Shown: positions 1 to 7,007, numbered from the stretch's first letter. The stretch is 7,502 nt of DNA from Paludibacteraceae bacterium (GCA_947471245.1 CANIXM010000082.1:1-7502), one strand, 5' to 3'. Notes: generated by a model from the sequence alone, not told the origin. Program-made: numbers and translations.

Positions 1-54
1 TACAAAGAAGCTGGAAAACAGGAAAGAAGTAAAAGTGTAATCTCAAGATTCTGA
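1..54 (+). CDS. Possible C-terminal end of an upstream gene (partial)
   Basis: Reading frame 1 is open from the window edge to a TGA at 52-54 and would encode a basic tail, YKEAGKQERSKSVISRF. The other two plus frames stop earlier (TAA at 31-33 or 38-40). Only 17 codons are visible, so neither a family nor the reality of the gene can be established. No terminator hairpin with a T-tract follows it. Low confidence. Confidence 0.3.
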   Translation, partial: YKEAGKQERSKSVISRF

Positions 55-169
55 AATATGTTCTCAGAAGAATAAGAGGTTTTATAAAGAACCAGATGAG
101 TAAAGTACAAAGAATAATGTAAACCACGGTAATAAAGTATTTTGACCTGTTATTTTTAGAAAAATGATA

Positions 170-187
170 GTATATTTGCGTATATTT
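170..187 (+). repeat. Tandem GTATATTT direct repeat over the TA promoter
   Basis: GTATATTT occurs at 170-177 and again at 180-187, exactly 10 bp (one helical turn) apart, covering the -7 box and the likely transcription start. Type II TA operons are usually autorepressed by the antitoxin or the complex binding repeats at this position, so an operator is a reasonable inference. The region is AT-rich and chance is possible. Confidence 0.35.
171..178 (+). promoter_or_regulatory. -7 box (TATATTTG) of the toxin-antitoxin operon
   Basis: TATATTTG is an exact match to the Bacteroidota -7 consensus TAnnTTTG and ends 22 nt before the antitoxin ATG. A TTTG at 141-144 could be the -33 element, but the 26-bp gap is longer than the usual ~19, so only the -7 box is well supported. 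Confidence 0.5.
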
Positions 188-200
188 AAAATTTAATAAA

Positions 201-416
201 ATGGAAACATTGGTAATTCAAATAAATAATAGTAAAGCTTACAAGTTGTTAGCAGATTTGGAAGATTTGAAAATTCTAAAAGTTTTAAAGCGAACCGTAC
301 AGCAACCGATTAGCTTATCTGAAAAATATGCCGGTAAATTAAGCTCAACTACAACCGATTCCTTGCAAGACTATGTAAAACAAAGCAGAGAAGAATGGAA
401 CAGCAAAAATATCTAA
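201..416 (+). CDS. Small antitoxin of a VapBC-like type II TA module
   Basis: A 71-residue protein directly upstream of, and overlapping by 22 nt, a PIN-domain toxin gene. This is the normal order of VapBC-type modules, in which the antitoxin is made first and neutralises the RNase by protein contact. The N-terminal part (METLVIQINNSKAYKLLADLEDL) is split here for display: a short beta-type segment METLVIQIN, then a helix with Leu spacing. The C-terminal part (about residues 52-71) is charged with one Trp (SREEWNSKNI), as expected for a disordered toxin-wrapping tail. I see no clear AbrB, Phd or RHH signature, so the DNA-binding fold is uncertain. It resembles the short antitoxins commonly paired with PIN toxins in Bacteroidota. 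The start at 201 is supported by the -7 box 22 nt upstream. The role is inferred mainly from gene context. Confidence 0.75.
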   Translation: METLVIQINNSKAYKLLADLEDLKILKVLKRTVQQPISLSEKYAGKLSSTTTDSLQDYVKQSREEWNSKNI

Positions 417-784
417 TCGATACAAATGCAATAATTGACTATCTTGGCAATAAGATTCCTTACAGCGGTATGCAATTTATGAATACAATAATTGATTCAA
501 TTCCAAATATCTCAATAATTACCAAAATTGAAGTTTTGGGTTGTAATACAAATAATTCTGAATATCAATTGCTTACAGATTTTATGGAGGATGCAAACGT
601 CATTGAATTATCAAAGAATGTGGCTGAATTTTGCATCGAATTACGAAAAAATCATAAAATAAAACTTCCCGATGCCATTATTGCTTCAACGGCCTTAGCA
701 ACTGACTCAGCACTAATAACGAGGAATATAACTGATTACAAAAATATTAATGGTCTTGTTGTAATAAATCCATACACTTTATAG
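395..784 (+). CDS. VapC-like PIN-domain toxin (ribonuclease)
   Basis: A 129-residue single-domain PIN protein, the normal size for VapC. The acidic Mg2+-binding residues are all visible: D9 in LIDTNAIIDYL, E46 in ITKIEVLG, D93 in LPDAIIASTA, and D114 in ITRNITDY. VapC toxins are Mg2+-dependent endoribonucleases that cut tRNA or rRNA and arrest translation when free of antitoxin; the target here cannot be predicted. The ATG at 395 lies inside the end of the antitoxin gene, which suggests translational coupling, and a purine-rich GCAGAGAAG stretch precedes it. All four acidic residues are intact, so the toxin is probably active. The stop codon lies one base from the stop of the convergent synthase gene. 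The PIN assignment is secure; the VapC role follows from the two-gene context. Confidence 0.88.
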   Translation: MEQQKYLIDTNAIIDYLGNKIPYSGMQFMNTIIDSIPNISIITKIEVLGCNTNNSEYQLLTDFMEDANVIELSKNVAEFCIELRKNHKIKLPDAIIASTALATDSALITRNITDYKNINGLVVINPYTL

Positions 785-785
785 A

Positions 786-1769
786 TTAAAAACTTGTTTG
801 TCTGTCAAATATATTCCCGACTGTTTTGAGGTTGAAGTTTTCAATACAACATTTCACTCTTTCCTTTATTTCGTTAGGCGTAGGATTTAATTCGGCTGTA
901 CTAAACGTTCCGTGGTCAATATCTATCCGTTCAAAAACCATCACATAAAGTTCAAAAATTATTTCAATGCTGAGTTGACTGGCTGGTTCCAGATAAGGTC
1001 TTATCTTCTCAATACAAACTTTGGTTTTTTGCTGGTATTCGGCTGCTACCACATACAGTTCGGCTATCATGGCTCTGAAGTCATTATTTACTTCCCCATT
1101 TTGAGCCATTTCTAGTAATTTGTCACGGTTTAGCTTGTGCTTTTGGATCAAATCATCGGGGAAATAATTCAGATGGTGGGTGTGATCTTTTACAAAGTCA
1201 CGAATGATGTGCACCAAATAGCTGAAAATAGCACAAGGAGTGGCTACTTCCTTTACATCAAAGGCAGGTGGTAAGTAGGTGTTCTTTTCCTTGGTCAGTC
1301 CGCATAGGTGTACAAAAATAGACGCTGGAGCCACAGAAGCACCTCCAGCATAGTCTATAAAAGTTTCAAGCGTGGCAAATCCATCATGATGAATATCGTA
1401 AAACATGGATTTGGCAAAAGCCTCAAGTGGCCACGCTGGTATAGAAAACCGATGAATGGCTTCGATAATGTCTTGATATTCAGAGTGAGTAGTCGAGGAG
1501 TGAATCACGGTACTGATCCAGTTATTCACATTACTTTCAAATTCGGCAGTCAACTCTGGCGCTATGATTTTATGCTCAGATTTGTAATTGTCTATCAAGT
1601 CATCAATAGCCCTCATAAACTTGTAACAAGTCTTGGCAGCTTCATATCGCTCCCTGTCCCAAAAATGAGCAGCGATAAGGATATTGGGATGATCCACTAT
1701 CTTTTCAAAGTCAATAGCATTGAATATCTCCCAATACATTTGTTTGTCTGATTGATTATTGATGGTCAT
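786..1769 (-). CDS. Squalene/phytoene synthase-family protein (divergent CrtB-like)
   Basis: A 327-residue trans-isoprenyl diphosphate synthase of the squalene/phytoene synthase family, which joins two prenyl diphosphates head to head. The first Asp-rich motif is FMRAIDDLID (R53, D56, D57, D60). The second is HIIRDFVKDH (R190, D191, D195) followed by NYFPDD where canonical CrtB has a YLP-type sequence. The segment that usually reads YCxxVAGxxG is instead YAGGASVAPAS (Y140 onward), so this is not a textbook CrtB. It starts 5 bp after crtI and is surely co-transcribed with it, which argues for a carotenoid product (phytoene from GGPP, or a C30 analogue from FPP). Squalene cannot be excluded. 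No signal peptide; probably membrane-associated from the cytosol. The family call is firm, the substrate and product are not. Confidence 0.85.
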   Translation of the reverse strand: MTINNQSDKQMYWEIFNAIDFEKIVDHPNILIAAHFWDRERYEAAKTCYKFMRAIDDLIDNYKSEHKIIAPELTAEFESNVNNWISTVIHSSTTHSEYQDIIEAIHRFSIPAWPLEAFAKSMFYDIHHDGFATLETFIDYAGGASVAPASIFVHLCGLTKEKNTYLPPAFDVKEVATPCAIFSYLVHIIRDFVKDHTHHLNYFPDDLIQKHKLNRDKLLEMAQNGEVNNDFRAMIAELYVVAAEYQQKTKVCIEKIRPYLEPASQLSIEIIFELYVMVFERIDIDHGTFSTAELNPTPNEIKERVKCCIENFNLKTVGNIFDRQTSF

Positions 1770-1774
1770 TATGA

Positions 1775-3277
1775 TTATTTTTTGTTTTTAGAATCATACG
1801 CTATGATTTTTTCACTCGTCAGTTTGGCCGAAAGAAGTACTAGAGGCACGCCATTGCCAGGATGTGTACTGCCACCCACAAAGAATAGGTTTTTGTATTT
1901 TGAATGCTGATTGTGTGGACGGAAATAGCCCATTTGAAAGAGAGTATGGCTGACACTTCCGAATACCGAACCACGCGTCACGTTGCAATAGTTTTCGAAT
2001 GTCTTGGGTGTGAAGCAAATTTCGAATTTGATATTATCCTCTATATCCTCCATGCCAGCAGCTACAAGTCGATTGATAACCGCTTTTTTTGCTTTGATTT
2101 TAATTTCGTTCCAGTCTTGATTTTTCTGTTTGGCGATATGTCCGATGGGAATGATAATCGATAGACTGTCTTCATCGGTGGGGGCAGCATTGCTATCAGT
2201 GCGAGTTGGCGCATGGACATAAAAACTGGGATTGTCGGAAAGTGATTGTTCGTTGAAGATTTTATCCATACCTTCTTTATAAGGCTCATTCAGAAAAATG
2301 CTGTGGTGAGCCAATTGCGGGTAGGCCTTTTTCATTCCCCAGTGAAATACCAGAGCTGAGCAGGAGTATTTCATTAGGTTCAACCTTTTGGCAAATAGGC
2401 TTTTGGGCAACAGTTGATTGTAAATATAGGGCAAATCTGCGTTGGCAATCACAATATCGGCACTGATTGATTCGCCACTTTCAAGTAGTACGCCTTCCGC
2501 TTTTTTACCAATGGTTACTATCTGTTGTACAGGACTTTTAAAATGGAAAATCACACCAGCTTTGATGGCTTCTTCTGACAGTTTTTCGACAATCCGATGC
2601 ATTCCACCTTTCGGAAATAATGCTCCCTCATTGATTTCGGCTGCTGGAAGCATAGAAAAGAATGCTGGTTGCTTATACGGGTTTTCACCCACGTAGATAT
2701 TTTGAAATGTAAAGGCTTTTTGTAGATTGGGATGTTTGAAAAATCGGTTGATGTAGGTGGTATGTATTCTCAATGCTTTTAATAGGAAAAGTATTTTGAT
2801 GCTTTTCAGGTTGACAAAATCAAAAAAGTGGTTGAAATTTCTTCCAAGCAAATCACGGATTGCAATTTTGAAAAATTCGTAACCCTCGTTGATATATTTC
2901 TGATACGAATGGAAACTTCCAGGTTCAATGCTTTCCAGCTGAGATTTCATTTTTTCTTCATTGCGAGTAAAAGCAAAGTCTGACCCATCACCAAAATAAA
3001 GTTTGTAAACTGGTTCCAATGATTCAGTAGCCAGTAGGGTGTCCATATCCAATCCCAACTCAGCAAAAACCTGTCTGTAAACCGACGGCATTAGTAGGAT
3101 GGTGGCACCCAAGTCAAAGCGATGTCCGTTTTGCATCAACTGTCCACATCTACCACCAGCATTGGGATTTTTCTCAAATATTTCTACCTTGTAACCTTTC
3201 TTGGCAAGAAAGAGAGCGGTGGTTATTCCACCTATTCCAGCCCCAATAACAACTACTTTTTTGCCTACAGACTCCAT
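1775..3277 (-). CDS. crtI: Phytoene desaturase family FAD oxidoreductase
   Basis: A 500-residue CrtI-family flavoenzyme, the usual length for phytoene desaturases. An N-terminal Rossmann FAD-binding motif reads VVVIGAGIGGITTALFLAKK (G12, G14, G17), with E35 at the end of the second strand as ribose ligand, followed by AGGRCGQ. The C-terminal CrtI signature GGSTHPGNGVPLVLLSAKL lies near residues 470-490 and forms the second FAD contact. CrtI enzymes introduce double bonds into phytoene or diapophytoene on the cytoplasmic face of the membrane, giving coloured polyenes. The synthase gene follows after 5 bp, so the pair makes and desaturates the same C40 or C30 backbone. The number of desaturation steps cannot be read from sequence, and carotenoid ketolases, isomerases and oxygenases share this fold; the synthase neighbour favours a desaturase. 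A promoter-like -7 box and an inverted repeat precede the ATG. Confidence 0.88.
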   Translation of the reverse strand: MESVGKKVVVIGAGIGGITTALFLAKKGYKVEIFEKNPNAGGRCGQLMQNGHRFDLGATILLMPSVYRQVFAELGLDMDTLLATESLEPVYKLYFGDGSDFAFTRNEEKMKSQLESIEPGSFHSYQKYINEGYEFFKIAIRDLLGRNFNHFFDFVNLKSIKILFLLKALRIHTTYINRFFKHPNLQKAFTFQNIYVGENPYKQPAFFSMLPAAEINEGALFPKGGMHRIVEKLSEEAIKAGVIFHFKSPVQQIVTIGKKAEGVLLESGESISADIVIANADLPYIYNQLLPKSLFAKRLNLMKYSCSALVFHWGMKKAYPQLAHHSIFLNEPYKEGMDKIFNEQSLSDNPSFYVHAPTRTDSNAAPTDEDSLSIIIPIGHIAKQKNQDWNEIKIKAKKAVINRLVAAGMEDIEDNIKFEICFTPKTFENYCNVTRGSVFGSVSHTLFQMGYFRPHNQHSKYKNLFFVGGSTHPGNGVPLVLLSAKLTSEKIIAYDSKNKK

Positions 3278-3302
3278 GTGTTAATGCATTAATAATTAAC
3301 AC
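3278..3302 (-). promoter_or_regulatory. Perfect inverted repeat (candidate operator) at crtI start
   Basis: GTGTTAAT (3278-3285), a 9-bp spacer, then ATTAACAC (3295-3302): a perfect 8-bp inverted repeat. It lies exactly between the crtI start codon (3275-3277) and the -7 box, sharing one base with the box. The left arm and spacer also hold a 12-bp palindrome, TTAATGCATTAA (3281-3292). The placement over the expected transcription start suits a repressor site. The upstream arm would be at most partly transcribed, so an mRNA hairpin is less likely. The binding protein is unknown. Confidence 0.5.
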
Positions 3303-3309
3303 AAAGGTA
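3302..3309 (-). promoter_or_regulatory. -7 box (TACCTTTG) upstream of crtI
   Basis: On the minus strand this reads TACCTTTG, an exact TAnnTTTG match, ending 24 nt before the ATG. The nearest TTTG that could be a -33 element (plus-strand CAAA at 3337-3340) is 27 bp away, longer than usual. With the 106-bp gap from the esterase gene, it suggests crtI and the synthase have their own promoter. Confidence 0.5.
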
Positions 3310-3383
3310 GAAATTAATTTGGATTGTTAATAGTGGCAAACTGATATTTTGGAGAATGACATTTTTGTCAATTTTTAACTCTT

Positions 3384-4112
3384 TCACAAATACATTGGGA
3401 GCATTTGTCGCCAATATTTTGCTTTGTGCACAAGTCCATCCCATTCATAAAATTTGTGGTCAATTCCTTTGTTCCATAATGTTTGACTAAACTCTCTGTT
3501 GTTTTGGATAAACACATCTTCAGTACCACATACAATGGTTATGTCAAGTTTACGTAGAGCCTCTAGTTGATCACTTTCTTGAATGTTTGGTACAAAATGA
3601 CTTGGGGAATTGTAATACACAGCATCGCTATAATAGCCATCCATTAAGTCAATGAACATGCCTATATTGGTGGTAAGGTCGTACCGTCCACTAAGAGCAA
3701 CTACTTTATAAAATAGGTGGGGGTGTTTGAATGCCAAGTTCACTGCATGATAGGCACCCATACTACAACCCATAGACATCCAGCGCAAATCATCGTTCTT
3801 CTTGTTAGCAAAGGGCATCACTTCTTCCAATAGATAGGATTCATATTCCACATGACGTTGAATTCTTCCCTTGGGATGTGCCCAAAAGCAATAAAAGCTC
3901 TCTTGGTCGATACTATCTACGCAATACACTTGAATAGCTCCACTGTCAATAAAATGTTGTATGGATTCAATTACCCTCCAATCTTCATAGTCATAGAATC
4001 GTGCAGTACGCGTTGGAAAAAACAAAACTTTCACTCCCCCGTGTCCAAATACTAGAAGTTCCATTGTTCTTCTGAGATTTGGGCTAAACCATTTGTGATA
4101 TTCTCGATTCAT
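3384..4112 (-). CDS. Alpha/beta-hydrolase, putative esterase family
   Basis: A 242-residue alpha/beta-hydrolase resembling the putative-esterase family (esterase D / Pfam PF00756 type). The nucleophile elbow is GCSMGAYHA (G115, S117, G119). The likely remaining triad members are D199 in VCGTEDVFI and H229 in DGLVHKAKYW, in the expected order and spacing near the C terminus. These enzymes hydrolyse simple esters or transfer acyl groups; the substrate here is unknown. There is no signal peptide or membrane segment, so it should be cytoplasmic. It starts 23 bp after the SGNH hydrolase stop with no room for a promoter, so the two hydrolases form one transcription unit. Its place upstream of the crt pair may be incidental. 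The family call is good; specificity is unassigned. Confidence 0.78.
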   Translation of the reverse strand: MNREYHKWFSPNLRRTMELLVFGHGGVKVLFFPTRTARFYDYEDWRVIESIQHFIDSGAIQVYCVDSIDQESFYCFWAHPKGRIQRHVEYESYLLEEVMPFANKKNDDLRWMSMGCSMGAYHAVNLAFKHPHLFYKVVALSGRYDLTTNIGMFIDLMDGYYSDAVYYNSPSHFVPNIQESDQLEALRKLDITIVCGTEDVFIQNNREFSQTLWNKGIDHKFYEWDGLVHKAKYWRQMLPMYL

Positions 4113-4135
4113 GTAAAACGCTTAACTCTATGTTT

Positions 4136-4750
4136 TTATAAGGTTGTGTTAGTAATAAATTGATTGAGAAATAATGTATTGATTTTGTTTTTCCAAAGCA
4201 TATAGCCTTTACTACTCAGGTGCAAACCGTCTGGCTCGAATAAGCTTGTGTCTATCGCACCTTGCACAAACATGTCTTCATTGATTTCCAAATAGGTACA
4301 ATTGGAGTGGTTTTTAACAATATCTTCTTGGATGATTTTGTTGGTGAATTTTATGGAGTCAAAGATATTCAGTCTTGCTATCGAGTTTTTGATAGAAATA
4401 AATCCAACAGGGATATTTCCACAATTTCTTTCAATCAATTGCATGATGTTCTGAAAATTGAGGAATACTTCTTCGGGGTGCCTACGATCACCTAAATCGT
4501 TATCGCCAGCATAAATAATGATAATATCTGGATTGCAATGCGGGATAACACGTTCAAAAAACCAACAGCAAGCTGCTAGTGTAGAGCCACCAAAAGCTTG
4601 GTTAATAACATCAAAATGAGGGAAATCTTTACTGATATTTTTCCAAAGTGTGAGGGATGAGCTGCCGTAGAAAACCACTCTGATTTTATCAGATTTTGGA
4701 TTTACATTCTTTTTTTCAAGTTGTTTAATATCTTCCTCGTACCAAAACAT
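4136..4750 (-). CDS. SGNH/GDSL-family hydrolase
   Basis: A 204-residue single-domain SGNH hydrolase. The four family blocks are visible in order: block I FYGSSSLTLW (nucleophile most likely S31), block II QAFGGST (oxyanion Gly, G54), block III YAGDNDLGD (Asn, N84), and block V EPDGLHLSSKGY (D174 and H177 of the triad). It begins WYEEDIKQLEKK, a start seen often in cytoplasmic Bacteroidota members, and lacks a signal peptide. Family members act as esterases, acyl-esterases or lipases; nothing here fixes the substrate. It is co-directional with the esterase 23 bp downstream and lies 123 bp after dxs, with a weak -7 box in the gap, so it may be transcribed both from dxs and from its own promoter. 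Confidence 0.85.
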   Translation of the reverse strand: MFWYEEDIKQLEKKNVNPKSDKIRVVFYGSSSLTLWKNISKDFPHFDVINQAFGGSTLAACCWFFERVIPHCNPDIIIIYAGDNDLGDRRHPEEVFLNFQNIMQLIERNCGNIPVGFISIKNSIARLNIFDSIKFTNKIIQEDIVKNHSNCTYLEINEDMFVQGAIDTSLFEPDGLHLSSKGYMLWKNKINTLFLNQFITNTTL

Positions 4751-4773
4751 AGTTTGTCAACATTAATCTTGTG

Positions 4774-4781
4774 CAAAGGTG
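4774..4781 (-). promoter_or_regulatory. Weak -7 box (CACCTTTG) upstream of the SGNH gene
   Basis: The minus strand reads CACCTTTG, one mismatch from TAnnTTTG, ending 23 nt before the SGNH ATG, as with the other promoters in this window. No TTTG lies at the expected -33 distance. No rho-independent terminator is visible after dxs, so read-through is also possible. Confidence 0.3.
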
Positions 4782-4805
4782 GGAAATTTTGGTAGAAAAG
4801 ATATT

Positions 4806-4848
4806 ACAATAGTATTAAAATTGAAACAAAAATGTTAAATAGTATTGT
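4806..4848. repeat. Twin AATAGTATT palindromes between dxs and the SGNH gene
   Basis: AATAGTATT, a symmetrical 9-mer, occurs at 4808-4816 and 4838-4846, 30 bp apart (about three helical turns). With flanking bases, ACAATAGTATT at 4806-4816 and AATAGTATTGT at 4838-4848 form an 11-bp inverted repeat broken only at the central base. This could be a paired operator upstream of the SGNH-esterase unit. It is AT-rich, so chance occurrence is not excluded. Confidence 0.3.
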
Positions 4849-4873
4849 GGAGCTGTTTTTTTTGTGTGAATCT

Positions 4874-6805
4874 TTACGTCAAACTAGATTGGGCGGAGGG
4901 TACTACGGGTAGAAAATTTGCAATTTCATTGAATATTCCCTCTGCATCCAAACCAATTAAGTGAAACAGTTCTTCAGGTGTTCCATGTTCAATAAACGCA
5001 TCCTTTATGCCCAATCGTAATACAGATGGAGTGTATTGATGGTCTGCCATAAACTCCAAAATCCTGCTTCCAAATCCTCCGTCTATTACCCCATCCTCAA
5101 TGGTGATAATGTGTGAGAACTTGTTGGCAATTTCGTGTAGCAACTCCTCATCAATTGGTTTTACAAACCTCATGTCGTAGTGAGCTGCTGTGATATGAAG
5201 CTCGTTTTCTGCTGCCATAATCGCCAGATTGGCGCTGTGAGCCATTGTTCCAATAGTGATTACAGCTAAGTCGTTTCCATCTTTTAGCTTTTCACCCTTG
5301 CCTATGGGAAGCGTATGTAATTGCTGTTTCCAATCTATGATATGTCCTTTTCCTCTAGGGTAGCGAATCACAAATGGTCCCATGTTCGGTTGTTGGGCTG
5401 TGTACATGAGGTTGCGTAGTTCAATTTCGTTGCGTGGAGCTGCCACCGTCAGATTGGGAATACACCGCATGTATGGAATATCAAAAATACCATGATGAGT
5501 AGCACCGTCGGCACCTACAATTCCAGCTCTATCCAAACAAAAAACAACATTCAGTTTCTGCAATGCCACATCGTGTATCACATTGTCATAAGCCCGCTGC
5601 ATAAATGATGAATAGATATTGCAGAATGGTGTCATGCCATCTTTTGCCATCCCTGCAGAGAAAGTAACTGCGTGAGCCTCAGCTATTCCCACATCGAATA
5701 CACGCTCTGGCAATTCTTTTTGCATGATGGTCATAGAGCATCCTGAAGGCATAGCTGGTGTAATGGCTACAATCTTTGGGTTTGTTTTAGCTAATTCAAG
5801 GAGTGTTTCTCCAAACACATCCTGAAACAAAGGTGCAGTTGCAGCTTGATTGGAGGAGGTGTTTCGTTCACCTGTTTCTACATCAAATTTTCCAGGTGCA
5901 TGCCACTCAGTAACAGACTTTTCGGCAGGTTCATAGCCTTTGCCTTTTTTTGTGATGCAATGTATTACTTTGGGACCTTCGAAGTTTTTTATCTCATCAA
6001 GAATTCTTACCAATGCATCCACATCGTGTCCATCGATAGGTCCAAAATATCGAATGTTTAATCCTTCAAATATATTGTGCTGTTTGGTGAGAGTGGCTTT
6101 GATACTATTATTGAATTGGATAATATCTCCTTTGCTATCTTCGGTGATAAAATTCCATTTCTTCAAAAAATTATATGCTTTGTAGCGAATTTTATTGTAG
6201 GTTCTAGATGTGGTAATGTCCACTAAGTATTGTGTGAATCCGCCCCTTATCGGGTCAATAGCCATTTGATTGTCATTGAGAATGATTAGGAGGTTGTTTT
6301 TGCTCATCGAAGCGTTATTTAAACCCTCAAATGCCAGTCCGCCTGTCATGGCTCCATCGCCAATAACAGCTACCACTTGCCTGTTGTCATCTTTTAGCAA
6401 TGATGCAACTGCCATGCCCAATCCTGCTGATATAGAAGTGGATGAATGCCCTACTCCAAAGGAATCGTATTCACTTTCTGTCGGAGTAGGAAACCCGCAA
6501 AGTCCTTTAAATTTTCTGTTGGTGTGAAAAAGGTCTCTTCTTCCTGTTAGTATTTTGTGGGCATACGCTTGATGTCCAACATCCCAAACAATTCTGTCGT
6601 ATGGAGTGTTAAATACGTAATGAAGAGCTACTGTGAGCTCTACCACGCCCAGACTAGAACCTAGATGTCCTGGATTTTTAGAGACTTCATCAATAATAAA
6701 TTGCCTAAGTTCATTACAGACTTCGGTAAGATGTTCTTTGTTAATTGCTTTTAAATCAGCAGGGGAGTCTATGTTGTTAAGATAAACGTAATCTTTTTTC
6801 GCCAT
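4874..6805 (-). CDS. dxs: 1-deoxy-D-xylulose-5-phosphate synthase
   Basis: A 643-residue, full-length DXS that condenses pyruvate with glyceraldehyde 3-phosphate, using thiamine diphosphate (ThDP) and Mg2+, to form DXP. This is the first step of the MEP isoprenoid pathway, and DXP can also feed thiamine and pyridoxal synthesis. Visible features in order: the N-terminal His motif GHLGSSLGV (H47), GVGHSSTSISAGLG (about 117-130), the ThDP/Mg motif GDGAMTGGLAFEGLNN (149-164) completed by ILNDN (175-179), the pyrimidine-domain catalytic Glu in DVGIAEAHAV (E376), the DRAGIVGADGATHHG signature (425-439), and a C-terminal transketolase domain. The ATG lies 20 nt after an exact -7 box. It heads the leftward set that ends in carotenoid genes, and it is divergent from ilvD, whose pathway also draws on pyruvate. 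No damage is seen. Confidence 0.97.
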   Translation of the reverse strand: MAKKDYVYLNNIDSPADLKAINKEHLTEVCNELRQFIIDEVSKNPGHLGSSLGVVELTVALHYVFNTPYDRIVWDVGHQAYAHKILTGRRDLFHTNRKFKGLCGFPTPTESEYDSFGVGHSSTSISAGLGMAVASLLKDDNRQVVAVIGDGAMTGGLAFEGLNNASMSKNNLLIILNDNQMAIDPIRGGFTQYLVDITTSRTYNKIRYKAYNFLKKWNFITEDSKGDIIQFNNSIKATLTKQHNIFEGLNIRYFGPIDGHDVDALVRILDEIKNFEGPKVIHCITKKGKGYEPAEKSVTEWHAPGKFDVETGERNTSSNQAATAPLFQDVFGETLLELAKTNPKIVAITPAMPSGCSMTIMQKELPERVFDVGIAEAHAVTFSAGMAKDGMTPFCNIYSSFMQRAYDNVIHDVALQKLNVVFCLDRAGIVGADGATHHGIFDIPYMRCIPNLTVAAPRNEIELRNLMYTAQQPNMGPFVIRYPRGKGHIIDWKQQLHTLPIGKGEKLKDGNDLAVITIGTMAHSANLAIMAAENELHITAAHYDMRFVKPIDEELLHEIANKFSHIITIEDGVIDGGFGSRILEFMADHQYTPSVLRLGIKDAFIEHGTPEELFHLIGLDAEGIFNEIANFLPVVPSAQSSLT

Positions 6806-6825
6806 TTTATATAGAAACTAAAATA

Positions 6826-6833
6826 CAAATGTA
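6826..6833 (-). promoter_or_regulatory. -7 box (TACATTTG) upstream of dxs
   Basis: The minus strand reads TACATTTG, an exact TAnnTTTG match, ending 20 nt before the dxs ATG. A clear TTTG at -33 is not seen with ~19-bp spacing. A CAAATTTG palindrome lies just upstream at 6837-6844. Confidence 0.45.
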
Positions 6834-6959
6834 CTACAAATTTGCTGTGAATATTGTTTATACTATTCATAAAATTACCTTGAATTATTTTTTTTAATAG
6901 TAAAGCTGTGCAATTAATAATGATTGACTATAAAAAACACATATTTTTCTTTCATTTTT

Positions 6960-6990
6960 TTTGGCTTTTCAAATTCTTGTGGTATCTTTG
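6960..6990 (+). promoter_or_regulatory. ilvD leader promoter (TTTG-N19-TATCTTTG)
   Basis: TTTG at 6960-6963 and TATCTTTG at 6983-6990 are separated by 19 bp, a textbook Bacteroidota -33/-7 pair and the best promoter in the window. Transcription should start a few bases after 6990, leaving a very short 5' UTR before the leader ATG at 7008. Confidence 0.7.
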
Positions 6991-7007
6991 CAAAACAGAA
7001 ATTGAAA

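Noticed and set aside
78..93. Short hairpin GGTTTT-ATAA-AGAACC upstream of the TA module
   Set aside because: Six pairs including a G-U and no T-tract after it; not convincing as a terminator.
1308..1751. A 147-codon plus-strand open frame opposite the synthase gene
   Set aside because: It lies fully antisense within a gene with clear family motifs and shows no recognisable domain of its own. Other antisense frames over crtI, the hydrolases and dxs were dropped for the same reason.
3357..3370. Hairpin TGACA-TTTT-TGTCA after the esterase gene as a terminator
   Set aside because: The stem is only 5 bp, and on the minus strand it is followed by TTCTCC, not a T-tract. Too weak to call.
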